Of a stretch of 64,000 bases of DNA, positions 46,669 through 54,512 are shown one piece after another. Position numbers and translations under genes: made by a program. Below the pieces are notes generated by a model. That model saw only the letters and a program-made list of their open reading frames with translations, did no database searches and was not told the origin of the DNA. How positions within the stretch are numbered: the first letter of the stretch is position 1; each line of letters opens with the position of its first letter. Source of the stretch: Shewanella zhangzhouensis (lineage in GTDB: Bacteria; Pseudomonadota; Gammaproteobacteria; Enterobacterales; Shewanellaceae); assembly GCF_019457615.1 (NCBI RefSeq), contig NZ_CP080414.1, positions 1,672,501 through 1,736,500 of the forward strand, read 5' to 3'.

Positions 46669-48264
46669 GTGATCACAACCGCCAATATCACCATGCAGTT
46701 CGGCGCCAAGCCGCTGTTTGAAAACATCTCCGTCAAGTTCGGTGACGGCAACCGCTACGGCCTTATCGGTGCCAATGGTTGCGGTAAATCCACCTTTATG
46801 AAGATCCTCGCCGGTGAGCTTGAGCCGTCCGGCGGTAACGTTCATCTGGATCCCAACGAGCGTCTGGGTAAGCTGAATCAGGATCAGTTCGCCTACGAAG
46901 AGTTCAGCGTAATCGATACCGTTATCATGGGCCACAAAGAACTGTGGGCCGTGAAGCAGGAACGTGATCGTATCTATTCTTTGCCTGAAATGAGTGAAGA
47001 AGACGGCATCAAGGTGGCCGAGCTTGAGATGGAGTTCGCGGAAATGGACGGTTACACCGCCGAAAGCCGCGCCGGTGAACTGCTGTTGGGCGTGGGTATT
47101 CCACTTGAGCAACACTTCGGCCCCATGAGCGAAGTCGCGCCCGGCTGGAAACTGCGTGTGCTGCTGGCCCAGGCACTGTTTTCCGATCCGGACGTGCTGC
47201 TGCTCGACGAACCAACCAACAACCTGGACATCGACACCATCCGTTGGTTGCAGGACATGTTGAACCAGCGTAACAGCACCATGATTATCATCTCGCACGA
47301 CCGTTACTTCCTGAACTCTGTGTGTACCCACATGGCGGATCTGGACTACGGTGAGCTGCGCGTGTATCCGGGTAACTACGATGAATACATGATGGCCGCA
47401 AGCCAGGCCCGCGAGCGCCTCCTGGCGGACAACGCCAAGAAGAAGGCTCAGATTGCCGAGCTGCAAACCTTCGTGGCGCGCTTCTCTGCCAACGCATCCA
47501 AGGCCAAACAGGCCACCTCACGTGCCCGCCAGATTGACAAGATCAAGCTGGACGAAGTGAAGGCCTCCAGCCGTGTGAACCCCTACATCCGTTTCGAGCA
47601 GGAAAAGAAACTGTTCCGTAACGCGCTGGTGGTAGAGAACCTGAGCAAGGGCTTCGATGGCAAGCCGCTGTTCCAGAACTTCAATATGATTGCCGAAGTG
47701 GGTGAGCGTATCGCCATCCTCGGTGAGAACGGTGCCGGTAAAACCACTCTGGTGCGCACCCTCATCCATGAATTGCCACAGGATGAAGGCACTATCCACT
47801 GGTCTGAAAATGCCTCTATCGGTTACTACGCGCAGGATCACGCCAGTGATTTTGAAAACGATCTGACCGTATTCGACTGGATGAGCCAGTGGAAGAAAGA
47901 AGGCGACGATGAGCAGGCCGTACGCGGTATTCTGGGCCGTATGCTGTTTGGCGCCGACGATATCAGAAAATCGGTTAAGGTACTTTCGGGTGGTGAGCAG
48001 GGTCGCATGCTGTTTGGCAAGATGATCATGCAAAAGCCCAACATCCTGGTGATGGACGAACCCACCAACCACCTGGACATGGAATCCATCGAGTCACTCA
48101 ACAACGCGCTGGAAATGTACGAAGGCACCCTGTTCTTCGTGTCCCACGACCGCGCCTTTGTAAGCTCCCTGGCCAACCGCATCATCGAAATCACCGCCAA
48201 TGGCGTGACCGACTTCAAGGGCACTTACGACGAGTTCCTGCGCAGTAAAGGCATTGAAAACTAA
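46669..48264 (+). CDS. ybiT: ABC-F ATPase YbiT
   Basis: This 531-residue soluble protein has two ABC domains and no membrane helices, as in ABC-F translation factors that act on the ribosome. Walker A motifs are Gly-Ala-Asn-Gly-Cys-Gly-Lys-Ser near residue 34 and Gly-Glu-Asn-Gly-Ala-Gly-Lys-Thr near 355. The first signature is the unusual Glu-Val-Ala-Pro-Gly-Trp-Lys-Leu-Arg, which E. coli YbiT shares, while the second is a normal Leu-Ser-Gly-Gly-Glu-Gln. The linker between the domains (about 240-310) is rich in Lys, Arg and Ala. The start codon is GTG. Confidence 0.94.
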   Translation: MITTANITMQFGAKPLFENISVKFGDGNRYGLIGANGCGKSTFMKILAGELEPSGGNVHLDPNERLGKLNQDQFAYEEFSVIDTVIMGHKELWAVKQERDRIYSLPEMSEEDGIKVAELEMEFAEMDGYTAESRAGELLLGVGIPLEQHFGPMSEVAPGWKLRVLLAQALFSDPDVLLLDEPTNNLDIDTIRWLQDMLNQRNSTMIIISHDRYFLNSVCTHMADLDYGELRVYPGNYDEYMMAASQARERLLADNAKKKAQIAELQTFVARFSANASKAKQATSRARQIDKIKLDEVKASSRVNPYIRFEQEKKLFRNALVVENLSKGFDGKPLFQNFNMIAEVGERIAILGENGAGKTTLVRTLIHELPQDEGTIHWSENASIGYYAQDHASDFENDLTVFDWMSQWKKEGDDEQAVRGILGRMLFGADDIRKSVKVLSGGEQGRMLFGKMIMQKPNILVMDEPTNHLDMESIESLNNALEMYEGTLFFVSHDRAFVSSLANRIIEITANGVTDFKGTYDEFLRSKGIEN

Positions 48265-48280
48265 CAGACGCTTCAGCGCT

Positions 48281-48307
48281 AAAAGCCGGCACTTTGCCGG
48301 CTTTTTT
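48281..48307 (+). terminator. Terminator after ybiT
   Basis: AAAAGCCGGC and GCCGGCTTTTTT pair around a 5-base loop, 17 bases after the ybiT stop. Confidence 0.92.
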
Positions 48308-48440
48308 GTGCCTTAAGCAAAGTTGCCTGCGTAAAAGTTGCTTGTTTCTTTAACATTTTTGGCCTTAACTGGAACCCTGTGTCCAATCGCAGTAGGGCAC
48401 CGGAATTGTACTGTTATCCCCATCCTCAAGGAGAAAGCTG

Positions 48441-48821
48441 ATGGCCAAAAACCCCATTGCCTGGTTTGAAATCTACGTGAACAACATGGACAGGGCCAAG
48501 GCCTTTTATGAGGCGGTGCTGGATATCAAGCTCGAAGCGCTGCAGGTGCCGGAAGAGCCGGGCTTCTCCATGTGGTCCTTTCCTGCGGATATGGAAAACT
48601 ACGGTGCCAGTGGTGCTCTGGTGCACATGCCGGGGTTCGAAGCGGGCGGCAACAGTACGCTTGTGTACTTTGCCTGTGACGACTGCGCGCTGGAAGAGTC
48701 TCGCGTTGCTGCCGCTGGTGGCACAGTGCAGCGGGAAAAGATGTCCATAGGTCAGTATGGCTATATCTCGCTGGCCATAGACACCGAAGGCAATATGCTT
48801 GGCCTGCACTCCATGAAATAA
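48441..48821 (+). CDS. VOC (glyoxalase/dioxygenase-fold) family protein
   Basis: This 126-residue protein is a single vicinal-oxygen-chelate unit pair. The opening Ile-Ala-Trp-Phe-Glu-Ile-Tyr-Val-Asn-Asn-Met-Asp-Arg-Ala-Lys-Ala-Phe-Tyr is typical of the family, and the closing Gly-Tyr-Ile-Ser-Leu-Ala-Ile-Asp-Thr-Glu-Gly-Asn fits its last strand. Metal ligands are not all obvious, so the activity is open. A good AAGGAG site precedes the start. It stands alone between ybiT and the convergent LysR gene. Confidence 0.88.
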   Translation: MAKNPIAWFEIYVNNMDRAKAFYEAVLDIKLEALQVPEEPGFSMWSFPADMENYGASGALVHMPGFEAGGNSTLVYFACDDCALEESRVAAAGGTVQREKMSIGQYGYISLAIDTEGNMLGLHSMK

Positions 48822-48910
48822 GGCGTGCTTCCCAGACAGGGACAGGTCTGGCTCACTTCACTGAGGCTGCGAATGGCGCCAGCCATGTGTATTTAAGGCC
48901 GATAGTGGGC

Positions 48911-49804
48911 TTATATGCCCCAATCGGCCTTGCATAAATGCTCCACAAACCAGGCTAGCGCCTTGCCCTGATGCCCCTTATGCCAGGCCAGAAACACCGG
49001 CTGGCTTGGCCGCGGCAGGGCGCAGGCTTTTTCCACCAGTGCGCCGCTGGCTATTAGCGGCGCCGCCAGATGGCGCGGAATAAAGCCAGTGCCCAATCCG
49101 CGGCATTGCAACTCAATTTTTGCTTCCATGGACGCGACTCTCAGGGTCTGGCGACTGCTGAATAGGCCGCTGCTTCGGGCGGGTAACAGCTGCGAGCTGT
49201 CAGACACCACCACCGAAGGGAAGGGCATAAGCTGTTCAAGCTGCAATACACCCTCAGCCGCTGCCAGTGGGTGAAAGGGGGCGAGGGCAAACACAAACTC
49301 GAGCTGACCAATACAATGGGTTTCAAAGAGTCCCCGGGGCAGGTCACCGTTGGCACCAATCACCAAATCGGCGCGGCGGCTGTGCAGCGCGTCCCAGCCG
49401 CCACCCAGCGACTCTTCCGCCAGGCTGATGTCCACTGGCACCGACAGGGCCAGAAACGCGGTGAGCGCATCCAGAAGCGGCCCCGGCGGCATGGCCGTGT
49501 CCCTTGCTATGCGCAGCTCTCGCTCCCAGCCTGACTCTAAAGCGGCCACCGCATCGGCCAGGCGCTGGGTAGACTGCAAAATTTCCCGCCCTTGCTCAAG
49601 CACCAGTCTGCCGGCGGCCGTTAATCTGGCCCTTTGTTTTGACCTGTCGAATAAAGGCGTGCCAAATTCCTGCTCCAGCTTTTGAATTGTGTAAGTGAGG
49701 GCCGATGGCACCTTATGGAGCGATTCGGCAGCGGCTGCAAAACTTCCCTTTTTATCAATCGCATCCAGTGCTCTCAGTCCGTCCAAATCCAGTGAGTTCG
49801 CCAT
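48911..49804 (-). CDS. LysR-family transcriptional regulator
   Basis: This 297-residue protein has the N-terminal winged helix (Leu-Arg-Ala-Leu-Asp-Ala-Ile-Asp-Lys-Lys-Gly-Ser-Phe-Ala-Ala-Ala-Ala near residue 9, then Val-Pro-Ser-Ala-Leu-Thr-Tyr-Thr-Ile) and a periplasmic-binding-protein-like effector domain. It is divergent from the DoxX-pirin gene pair, with 146 bases between, so it most likely controls that pair and itself. The ligand is unknown. The shared gap is AT-rich and has TNA-type half sites that could be operators, but none was pinned down. Confidence 0.92.
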   Translation of the reverse strand: MANSLDLDGLRALDAIDKKGSFAAAAESLHKVPSALTYTIQKLEQEFGTPLFDRSKQRARLTAAGRLVLEQGREILQSTQRLADAVAALESGWERELRIARDTAMPPGPLLDALTAFLALSVPVDISLAEESLGGGWDALHSRRADLVIGANGDLPRGLFETHCIGQLEFVFALAPFHPLAAAEGVLQLEQLMPFPSVVVSDSSQLLPARSSGLFSSRQTLRVASMEAKIELQCRGLGTGFIPRHLAAPLIASGALVEKACALPRPSQPVFLAWHKGHQGKALAWFVEHLCKADWGI

Positions 49805-49950
49805 GATTTTTCACTGTTCAATAATTTTGAATAATTATATCGAAACATTCCGATTTTTTCTGTGCTTTTATCGCCATAAACTAAAATTCAATCAAGGCTG
49901 AGCGAAAGCTTGAGACCAATAACAGCGATTTGAAACATGAGGCACAGACT

Positions 49951-50391
49951 ATGAACAGCACAATCAAAAAACTTGTACAAACCCAGGACAGCATCGCCCC
50001 GCTGGCGCTGCGGGTACCCGCCGGCATTATCTTTATGGCCCACGGCGCCCAGAAGCTCTTTGGCTGGTTTGGTGGTTATGGTATCGAAGGGACCGGACAG
50101 TGGATGGCATCCATTGGACTGGAGCCGGGCTGGCTGATGGCGGCCATGGCGGGCGGCGCCGAGTTCTTCGGTGGTCTGGCTATTCTGCTTGGTCTGCTGA
50201 CACGTCCAGCCGCGCTGGTGCTTGCCGTGACCATGGTGGTGGCTATCGTCACAGTGCACCTGGGTAATGGTCTTTTTATGGCCAACAATGGCTACGAATT
50301 TGGCCTGGCGCTGCTGGCCATGAGCGTCTCCCTGGTGTTGTCCGGTTCGGGCCGCTTCGGTATCGACAGACTACTGCAACAAAGAGGCTGA
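49951..50391 (+). CDS. DoxX-family inner-membrane protein
   Basis: This 146-residue protein has four membrane helices and the DoxX motif Arg-Val-Pro-Ala-Gly-Ile-Ile-Phe-Met-Ala-His-Gly-Ala-Gln-Lys-Leu-Phe-Gly-Trp-Phe near residue 22. DoxX proteins are linked to redox stress or thiol metabolism, without a firm activity. The ATG at 49951 is chosen over an upstream TTG because GAGG lies nine bases before it. It is followed nine bases later by the pirin gene and is divergent from the LysR gene, a common arrangement. Confidence 0.9.
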   Translation: MNSTIKKLVQTQDSIAPLALRVPAGIIFMAHGAQKLFGWFGGYGIEGTGQWMASIGLEPGWLMAAMAGGAEFFGGLAILLGLLTRPAALVLAVTMVVAIVTVHLGNGLFMANNGYEFGLALLAMSVSLVLSGSGRFGIDRLLQQRG

Positions 50392-50400
50392 GGAGTGGGC

Positions 50401-51096
50401 ATGATAACGCTTCGTCCTGCCAATGAACGGGGTCATGCCAGCCACGGCTGGCTCGACAGCTTTCACAGTTTCTCGTTCGCCGAATACTATGATCCCAACC
50501 ACATGGGGTTCTCGACGCTGCGGGTTATCAACGACGATACAGTGGCACCGGGCGCTGGGTTTGCGCCCCACGGCCACCGGGATATGGAGATTTTAAGCTA
50601 CGTGCTGTCAGGGAGCATCCGTCATCAGGACAGCGAGGGCAACATTGCCACCCTGCCGGCGGGCGAGTTTCAGCTGATGTCGGCGGGTAAGGGCATACGT
50701 CACAGCGAGTACAACGGCTCCCGGACCGAGGCGCTGAGGTTTTTACAGATTTGGATTATTCCGGCGACCCTTGGCGGTGAGCCGGGCTATCAGCAAAAGC
50801 ACTTTGGCAGTCGTGAGGGGCTCACCCTGATTGCCAGCCCCGATGGGCGCGACGGGAGTTTTACTGTGCGCCAGGATGCCCGTGTCTATCAGTTGCTGCT
50901 GGCGCCGGGGCAATCCATCGTCCTGCCGCTGAGCGCCGCCCGTAAAGGGTATCTGCATCTGGTTGAGGGGGCTTTATCTCTGGAGGCTATGGAGATGTCC
51001 CCCGGCGATGGCGCCAAACTGGAACGGGTCAACAGTCCCAAGGTCACCAACGCCGGAAAAGAGCCGGTGAGAGCCTTGCTGTTTGAGTTACCCTGA
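50401..51096 (+). CDS. Pirin-family protein (YhhW-like, possible quercetinase)
   Basis: This 231-residue bicupin has the pirin pattern His-Gly-Trp-Leu-Asp-Ser-Phe-His-Ser-Phe-Ser-Phe near residue 15 and the metal ligands in Pro-His-Gly-His-Arg-Asp-Met-Glu-Ile-Leu-Ser-Tyr near 58, Lys-Gly-Ile-Arg-His-Ser-Glu near 100, with Glu ligands following. YhhW of E. coli has quercetin 2,3-dioxygenase activity in vitro; the in vivo role is unknown. GAGGAG lies six bases before ATG. It forms a pair with the DoxX gene. A weak stem (ACCCCCGG / CCGGGGTG near 51099-51132) follows. Confidence 0.9.
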   Translation: MITLRPANERGHASHGWLDSFHSFSFAEYYDPNHMGFSTLRVINDDTVAPGAGFAPHGHRDMEILSYVLSGSIRHQDSEGNIATLPAGEFQLMSAGKGIRHSEYNGSRTEALRFLQIWIIPATLGGEPGYQQKHFGSREGLTLIASPDGRDGSFTVRQDARVYQLLLAPGQSIVLPLSAARKGYLHLVEGALSLEAMEMSPGDGAKLERVNSPKVTNAGKEPVRALLFELP

Positions 51097-51266
51097 AATA
51101 CCCCCGGTCAGTCCTTGAGTCTGGCCGGGGTGTCGTTTATGTTCTTTCTGGGGGCTGTGTTACTTCGTCATAAATACAAAATGGTTTGCCAGGCTCCTTC
51201 AGACCCGTCTTTGCCTAATCCTCAATAACCCCAGGGTGTGAGAGTTCATCAGGGAGCTGTGAACCT

Positions 51267-51860
51267 ATGTCATCTGTTCTGCTGCTGTTTGCCCATCCAT
51301 CGCAACATAAATCGGAAGTGTGCATGCCCATGTACCGGGTTGCCCAGTCGGTGCCCGGAGTGACCTGCGTGGATCTCTATGCCGATTACCCCACCTTTAA
51401 CATCGATATCGCCACAGAGCAGCAGCGCCTCAGTGCCCATCAACGAATTATCTGGCTTTTTCCTCTTTATTGGTATTCCACGCCTGCCATCCTCAAGGAA
51501 TGGCAGGATCTGGTGCTTGAGTATGGTTTTGCCTATGGGCAGGGCGGTACTGCACTGCACGGGAAATCCCTGCTTTGCGCCCTGAGCGCGGGTGGCAGCG
51601 AAAGTTCATATTGCGCAGAGGGTTACAATCATTTTGGCCTGAGGCAACTGTTGTCACCCATCGAGCAAACCGCCTCCCTTATTGGCATGGACTACCTGCC
51701 ACCTTTTGCGCTTTTCGGTGCCCGTTCGGCGGTGGAGGAGGGACGGCTCGAACCCCACCTCAAACGCTGGCAAGCGGTGCTGGAAGCACTGGTGGCAGGT
51801 GAAATACCGGATACCGGCTGTGGGGAAGGGGCACCGAAAAAGAGGGAGACCTTGTCATGA
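51267..51860 (+). CDS. kefF: KefF/KefG-like NAD(P)H oxidoreductase, ancillary subunit
   Basis: This 197-residue flavodoxin-fold protein matches the ancillary subunits that activate Kef potassium efflux. It has Leu-Phe-Ala-His-Pro-Ser-Gln-His near residue 6, Pro-Leu-Tyr-Trp-Tyr-Ser-Thr-Pro-Ala-Ile-Leu-Lys-Glu-Trp near 72 and Ser-Ala-Gly-Gly-Ser-Glu-Ser near 112. Its stop overlaps the start of the antiporter gene by 4 bases (ATGA), so translation is coupled and a complex is likely. Sequence does not fully separate the KefF and KefG types. Confidence 0.88.
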   Translation: MSSVLLLFAHPSQHKSEVCMPMYRVAQSVPGVTCVDLYADYPTFNIDIATEQQRLSAHQRIIWLFPLYWYSTPAILKEWQDLVLEYGFAYGQGGTALHGKSLLCALSAGGSESSYCAEGYNHFGLRQLLSPIEQTASLIGMDYLPPFALFGARSAVEEGRLEPHLKRWQAVLEALVAGEIPDTGCGEGAPKKRETLS

Positions 51861-53782
51861 CCGGGATTTTTCTGCAGGCCTTTGTTTACCTGCTTGCCGC
51901 TGTGCTCGCGGTGCCCCTTGCCAAGCGTTTGGGACTTGGCTCGGTGCTTGGCTACCTGGTCGCCGGCGTTGCCATTGGGCCTTTGTTGGGACTGGTTGGC
52001 CAGGAAACGCAAAGTATTCAGCACTTTGCCGAATTCGGCGTGGTGCTGATGCTGTTTCTGGTGGGGTTGGAGCTCGATGCAAAACAGCTGTGGCAGATGC
52101 GCCAGCGACTACTGGGGCTGGGCGGTTTGCAGGTGCTGCTGACCACAGGCGCGGTGGCGGGCCTGGCGCTGATATTGAACCAGCCATGGCAGGTAGCGCT
52201 GGCCCTCGGGATGATCTTTGCCATGTCATCCACCGCCATAGTGCTGCAATCCTTCAACGAGAAGGGCCTGGCCAAAACCGAAGGTGGTCGCGGTGGCTTC
52301 TCGGTGCTCTTGTTTCAGGATATTGCTGTGATCCCGATTCTGGCGATATTGCCGCTGTTGGCCCTTGGCGCCCCCCAGGTCGACGCCGGCCATGAGGATA
52401 TGTCGCTGGTGGCCGGTTTGCCCGGCTGGGCAAATGCGCTGGTGGTGCTTGGCGCCATTGCCGCCGTGGTGTTTGGTGGGCGCTTTTTAACAAGGCCACT
52501 CTTTGGCTATGTGGCGCGTTCGGGTCTTCGGGAAGTGTTTACTGCGGCGGCGCTGATGATGGTGATTGGCATCGCCGCGCTCATGAGTCTGGTGGGCCTG
52601 TCGCCCGCACTGGGGACCTTTTTGGCCGGTGTAGTGCTGGCCAGCAGTGAATTCAGACATGAACTCGAGTCCACCATCGAGCCCTTCAAGGGCTTATTGT
52701 TGGGGCTCTTTTTTATCACTGTAGGCGCGGGTATCGACTTTGAGATGTTGCTGTCTCAGTTTGCGCTGGTGCTGGGGCTGGCACTCGGTGTGATGGTGAT
52801 AAAGGCGCTGGTGCTCCTGCTGCTGGCAAAAATTTTCCGTTTGTCCGGTTCTGACAAGTGGCTGTTTGCGCTGTCGCTGGCACAGGCCGGGGAGTTTGGC
52901 TTTGTGCTGCTCGGCTACAGCCAGCAACAGGGTATCTTTGGCAGCGAGCTTGGCGGGCTTCTCTCTATGGTGGTGGCGCTCAGTATGTTTTTAACCCCGG
53001 GGCTCTTTATCCTGTATGAGCGGGTTATCCTGCCGAGGGTGACCCGCAGTACCAATGAACGTGAAGCCGATACCATAGACGAGCAGGGGCCGGTGATCAT
53101 TGCCGGCATAGGCCGCTTTGGGCAGATAGTTAACCGCCTGCTCAGGGCCAACGGGGTGAAGACCGTGGTACTCGACCGGGAATACGCCCAGGTGGAACGA
53201 CTGCGTGAAATCGAGATGAAGAGCTTTTTCGGGGATGTGAGTAACCCCGAGCTTTTACACACTGCGGGCATTGAATCGGCCAAGATGCTGGTGGTGGCCA
53301 TCGATGATGTGGAAGGGGCCACAGCGCTTGTGCGCCACGTGCGCCAACACTATCCGCAGGTGGCGATTCTGGCCCGGGCCTTTGACAGGGGGCACTTCTA
53401 TGCACTGACTGAAGCCGGGGCCGACTGGGTGGTGAGTGAAAGCTTCTACTCGGCGCTTAACATGGGGGGAGAGGCGCTGATACGTCTTGGTATGCATCCC
53501 TTTGCTGCCGAGCAGCGTAAAACGGCTATGGTGGAGCGGGAAAAAGCCCATGCAAGCGAGCTCTATGAGGCCTGGCTCGAGGTGCGGGATAATCTCGACC
53601 GACGCGAGCGCTATTTGAAGCTCTTTATCAAGCTGGAGGCGGCGCTCAAGGAAGACATGGGCAAGGATAGGATGGATGGCCACAGCCGCAGTTTGAGCGG
53701 CTGGACACCGCCGCCCAAGGGCTATGACAAGGAGCTGGCCTCACAGGAGGAGAGCATGCGCCCTCAAGCAGTAAAGGAGTGA
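51857..53782 (+). CDS. Kef-type K+/H+ antiporter, glutathione-regulated efflux
   Basis: This 641-residue protein has a membrane domain of about 12-13 helices with the CPA2 pattern Gly-Tyr-Leu-Val-Ala-Gly-Val-Ala-Ile-Gly-Pro near residue 35 and Leu-Val-Gly-Leu-Glu-Leu-Asp near 70. A cytoplasmic RCK/TrkA-N domain opens with Ile-Ile-Ala-Gly-Ile-Gly-Arg-Phe-Gly-Gln near 414. Kef proteins release K+ and take up H+ when electrophile-glutathione adducts form, which protects by cytoplasmic acidification. Upstream kefF-like gene overlaps it. Whether it is KefB or KefC cannot be decided; the RCK C-terminal tail is rich in charged residues. Confidence 0.92.
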   Translation: MTGIFLQAFVYLLAAVLAVPLAKRLGLGSVLGYLVAGVAIGPLLGLVGQETQSIQHFAEFGVVLMLFLVGLELDAKQLWQMRQRLLGLGGLQVLLTTGAVAGLALILNQPWQVALALGMIFAMSSTAIVLQSFNEKGLAKTEGGRGGFSVLLFQDIAVIPILAILPLLALGAPQVDAGHEDMSLVAGLPGWANALVVLGAIAAVVFGGRFLTRPLFGYVARSGLREVFTAAALMMVIGIAALMSLVGLSPALGTFLAGVVLASSEFRHELESTIEPFKGLLLGLFFITVGAGIDFEMLLSQFALVLGLALGVMVIKALVLLLLAKIFRLSGSDKWLFALSLAQAGEFGFVLLGYSQQQGIFGSELGGLLSMVVALSMFLTPGLFILYERVILPRVTRSTNEREADTIDEQGPVIIAGIGRFGQIVNRLLRANGVKTVVLDREYAQVERLREIEMKSFFGDVSNPELLHTAGIESAKMLVVAIDDVEGATALVRHVRQHYPQVAILARAFDRGHFYALTEAGADWVVSESFYSALNMGGEALIRLGMHPFAAEQRKTAMVEREKAHASELYEAWLEVRDNLDRRERYLKLFIKLEAALKEDMGKDRMDGHSRSLSGWTPPPKGYDKELASQEESMRPQAVKE

Positions 53783-53817
53783 TCTGGGTTGGGCTTTTGA
53801 TGAGCAGGCCTTAACAC

Positions 53818-53845
53818 AAAAATGCCGGACTCAGTCCGGCTTTTT
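53818..53845. terminator. Bidirectional terminator between the Kef gene and DUF1415 gene
   Basis: GCCGGAC and GTCCGGC pair around a 3-base loop with five A before and five T after. It overlaps the 3' end of the convergent DUF1415 gene. Confidence 0.88.
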
Positions 53846-54391
53846 GCATTCTTGCAGGAGGCGCGCGAAGAACTCGCTGCCCTTGCGACGGGCAAAAGCG
53901 ATATTGCGCTCGGGGATGCTTTCGGGTTCGTTGTAGCTCGCCAGCGCCGCCGCCATGCCTTCTTCGCGGATGATATGCAGCGTGGGATAGGGCGCGCGGT
54001 TGGTGAAATTGGCCGGATCATCCTGAGGCTCGCCGTCAAAACAATAGTCAGGATGAAAGCTTGCCAGCTGATAAGTGCCCTCATAGCCTTCTTCAACCAG
54101 TAAGTCTTCGGCGATACCGAGTAGGTCAAGATAGAGGTAAAAGCCCTCAAAGCCCCTTGGCAGGATAAAGAGGCTGGTTTCCACCTCGGGGTGTGTATCG
54201 AGAAACTGACACTCATCCAGCAAGGCTTGCAGCACCAATTCCATGCGGGTTTCGTTGCACACCTGATAGCGGATACTGTTTCGCTCCACTTCGCGGCGGG
54301 CGAAAGGGCAAATATTGTATTTCATGATCACCTTGGTGACCCAGGCGCGGGTCTCATCGGTGATGGCCTGAATTTCCTGCTGTTCGGACAT
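53831..54391 (-). CDS. DUF1415-family protein
   Basis: This 186-residue cytoplasmic protein matches the DUF1415 family. It has Lys-Tyr-Asn-Ile-Cys-Pro-Phe-Ala near residue 23, Phe-His-Pro-Asp-Tyr-Cys-Phe-Asp-Gly near 115, and Asn-Arg-Ala-Pro-Tyr-Pro-Thr-Leu-His-Ile-Ile-Arg-Glu near 132. The conserved Cys and His suggest metal or redox chemistry, but no function is known. The start at 54391 is chosen over a longer frame because GAGG precedes it and the leader is not family-like. It lies downstream of the TonB receptor behind a strong terminator. Confidence 0.88.
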   Translation of the reverse strand: MSEQQEIQAITDETRAWVTKVIMKYNICPFARREVERNSIRYQVCNETRMELVLQALLDECQFLDTHPEVETSLFILPRGFEGFYLYLDLLGIAEDLLVEEGYEGTYQLASFHPDYCFDGEPQDDPANFTNRAPYPTLHIIREEGMAAALASYNEPESIPERNIAFARRKGSEFFARLLQECKKPD

Positions 54392-54465
54392 ATCGGGTGG
54401 CCTCTTGGTGGCTCGCTTTTGCTCGTTGGTCGCACATGGTAGAAACCCTGTTGCCAACACGCAAT

Positions 54466-54493
54466 AAAAAAGCAGCCCGGAGGCTGCTTTTTT
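54466..54493 (-). terminator. Terminator after the TonB receptor gene
   Basis: AAAAAAGCAGCC and GGCTGCTTTTTT pair around a 4-base loop. It lies 20 bases after the receptor stop, ahead of the DUF1415 gene. Confidence 0.92.
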
Positions 54494-54512
54494 CATTTGG
54501 CTCCGACCAGGA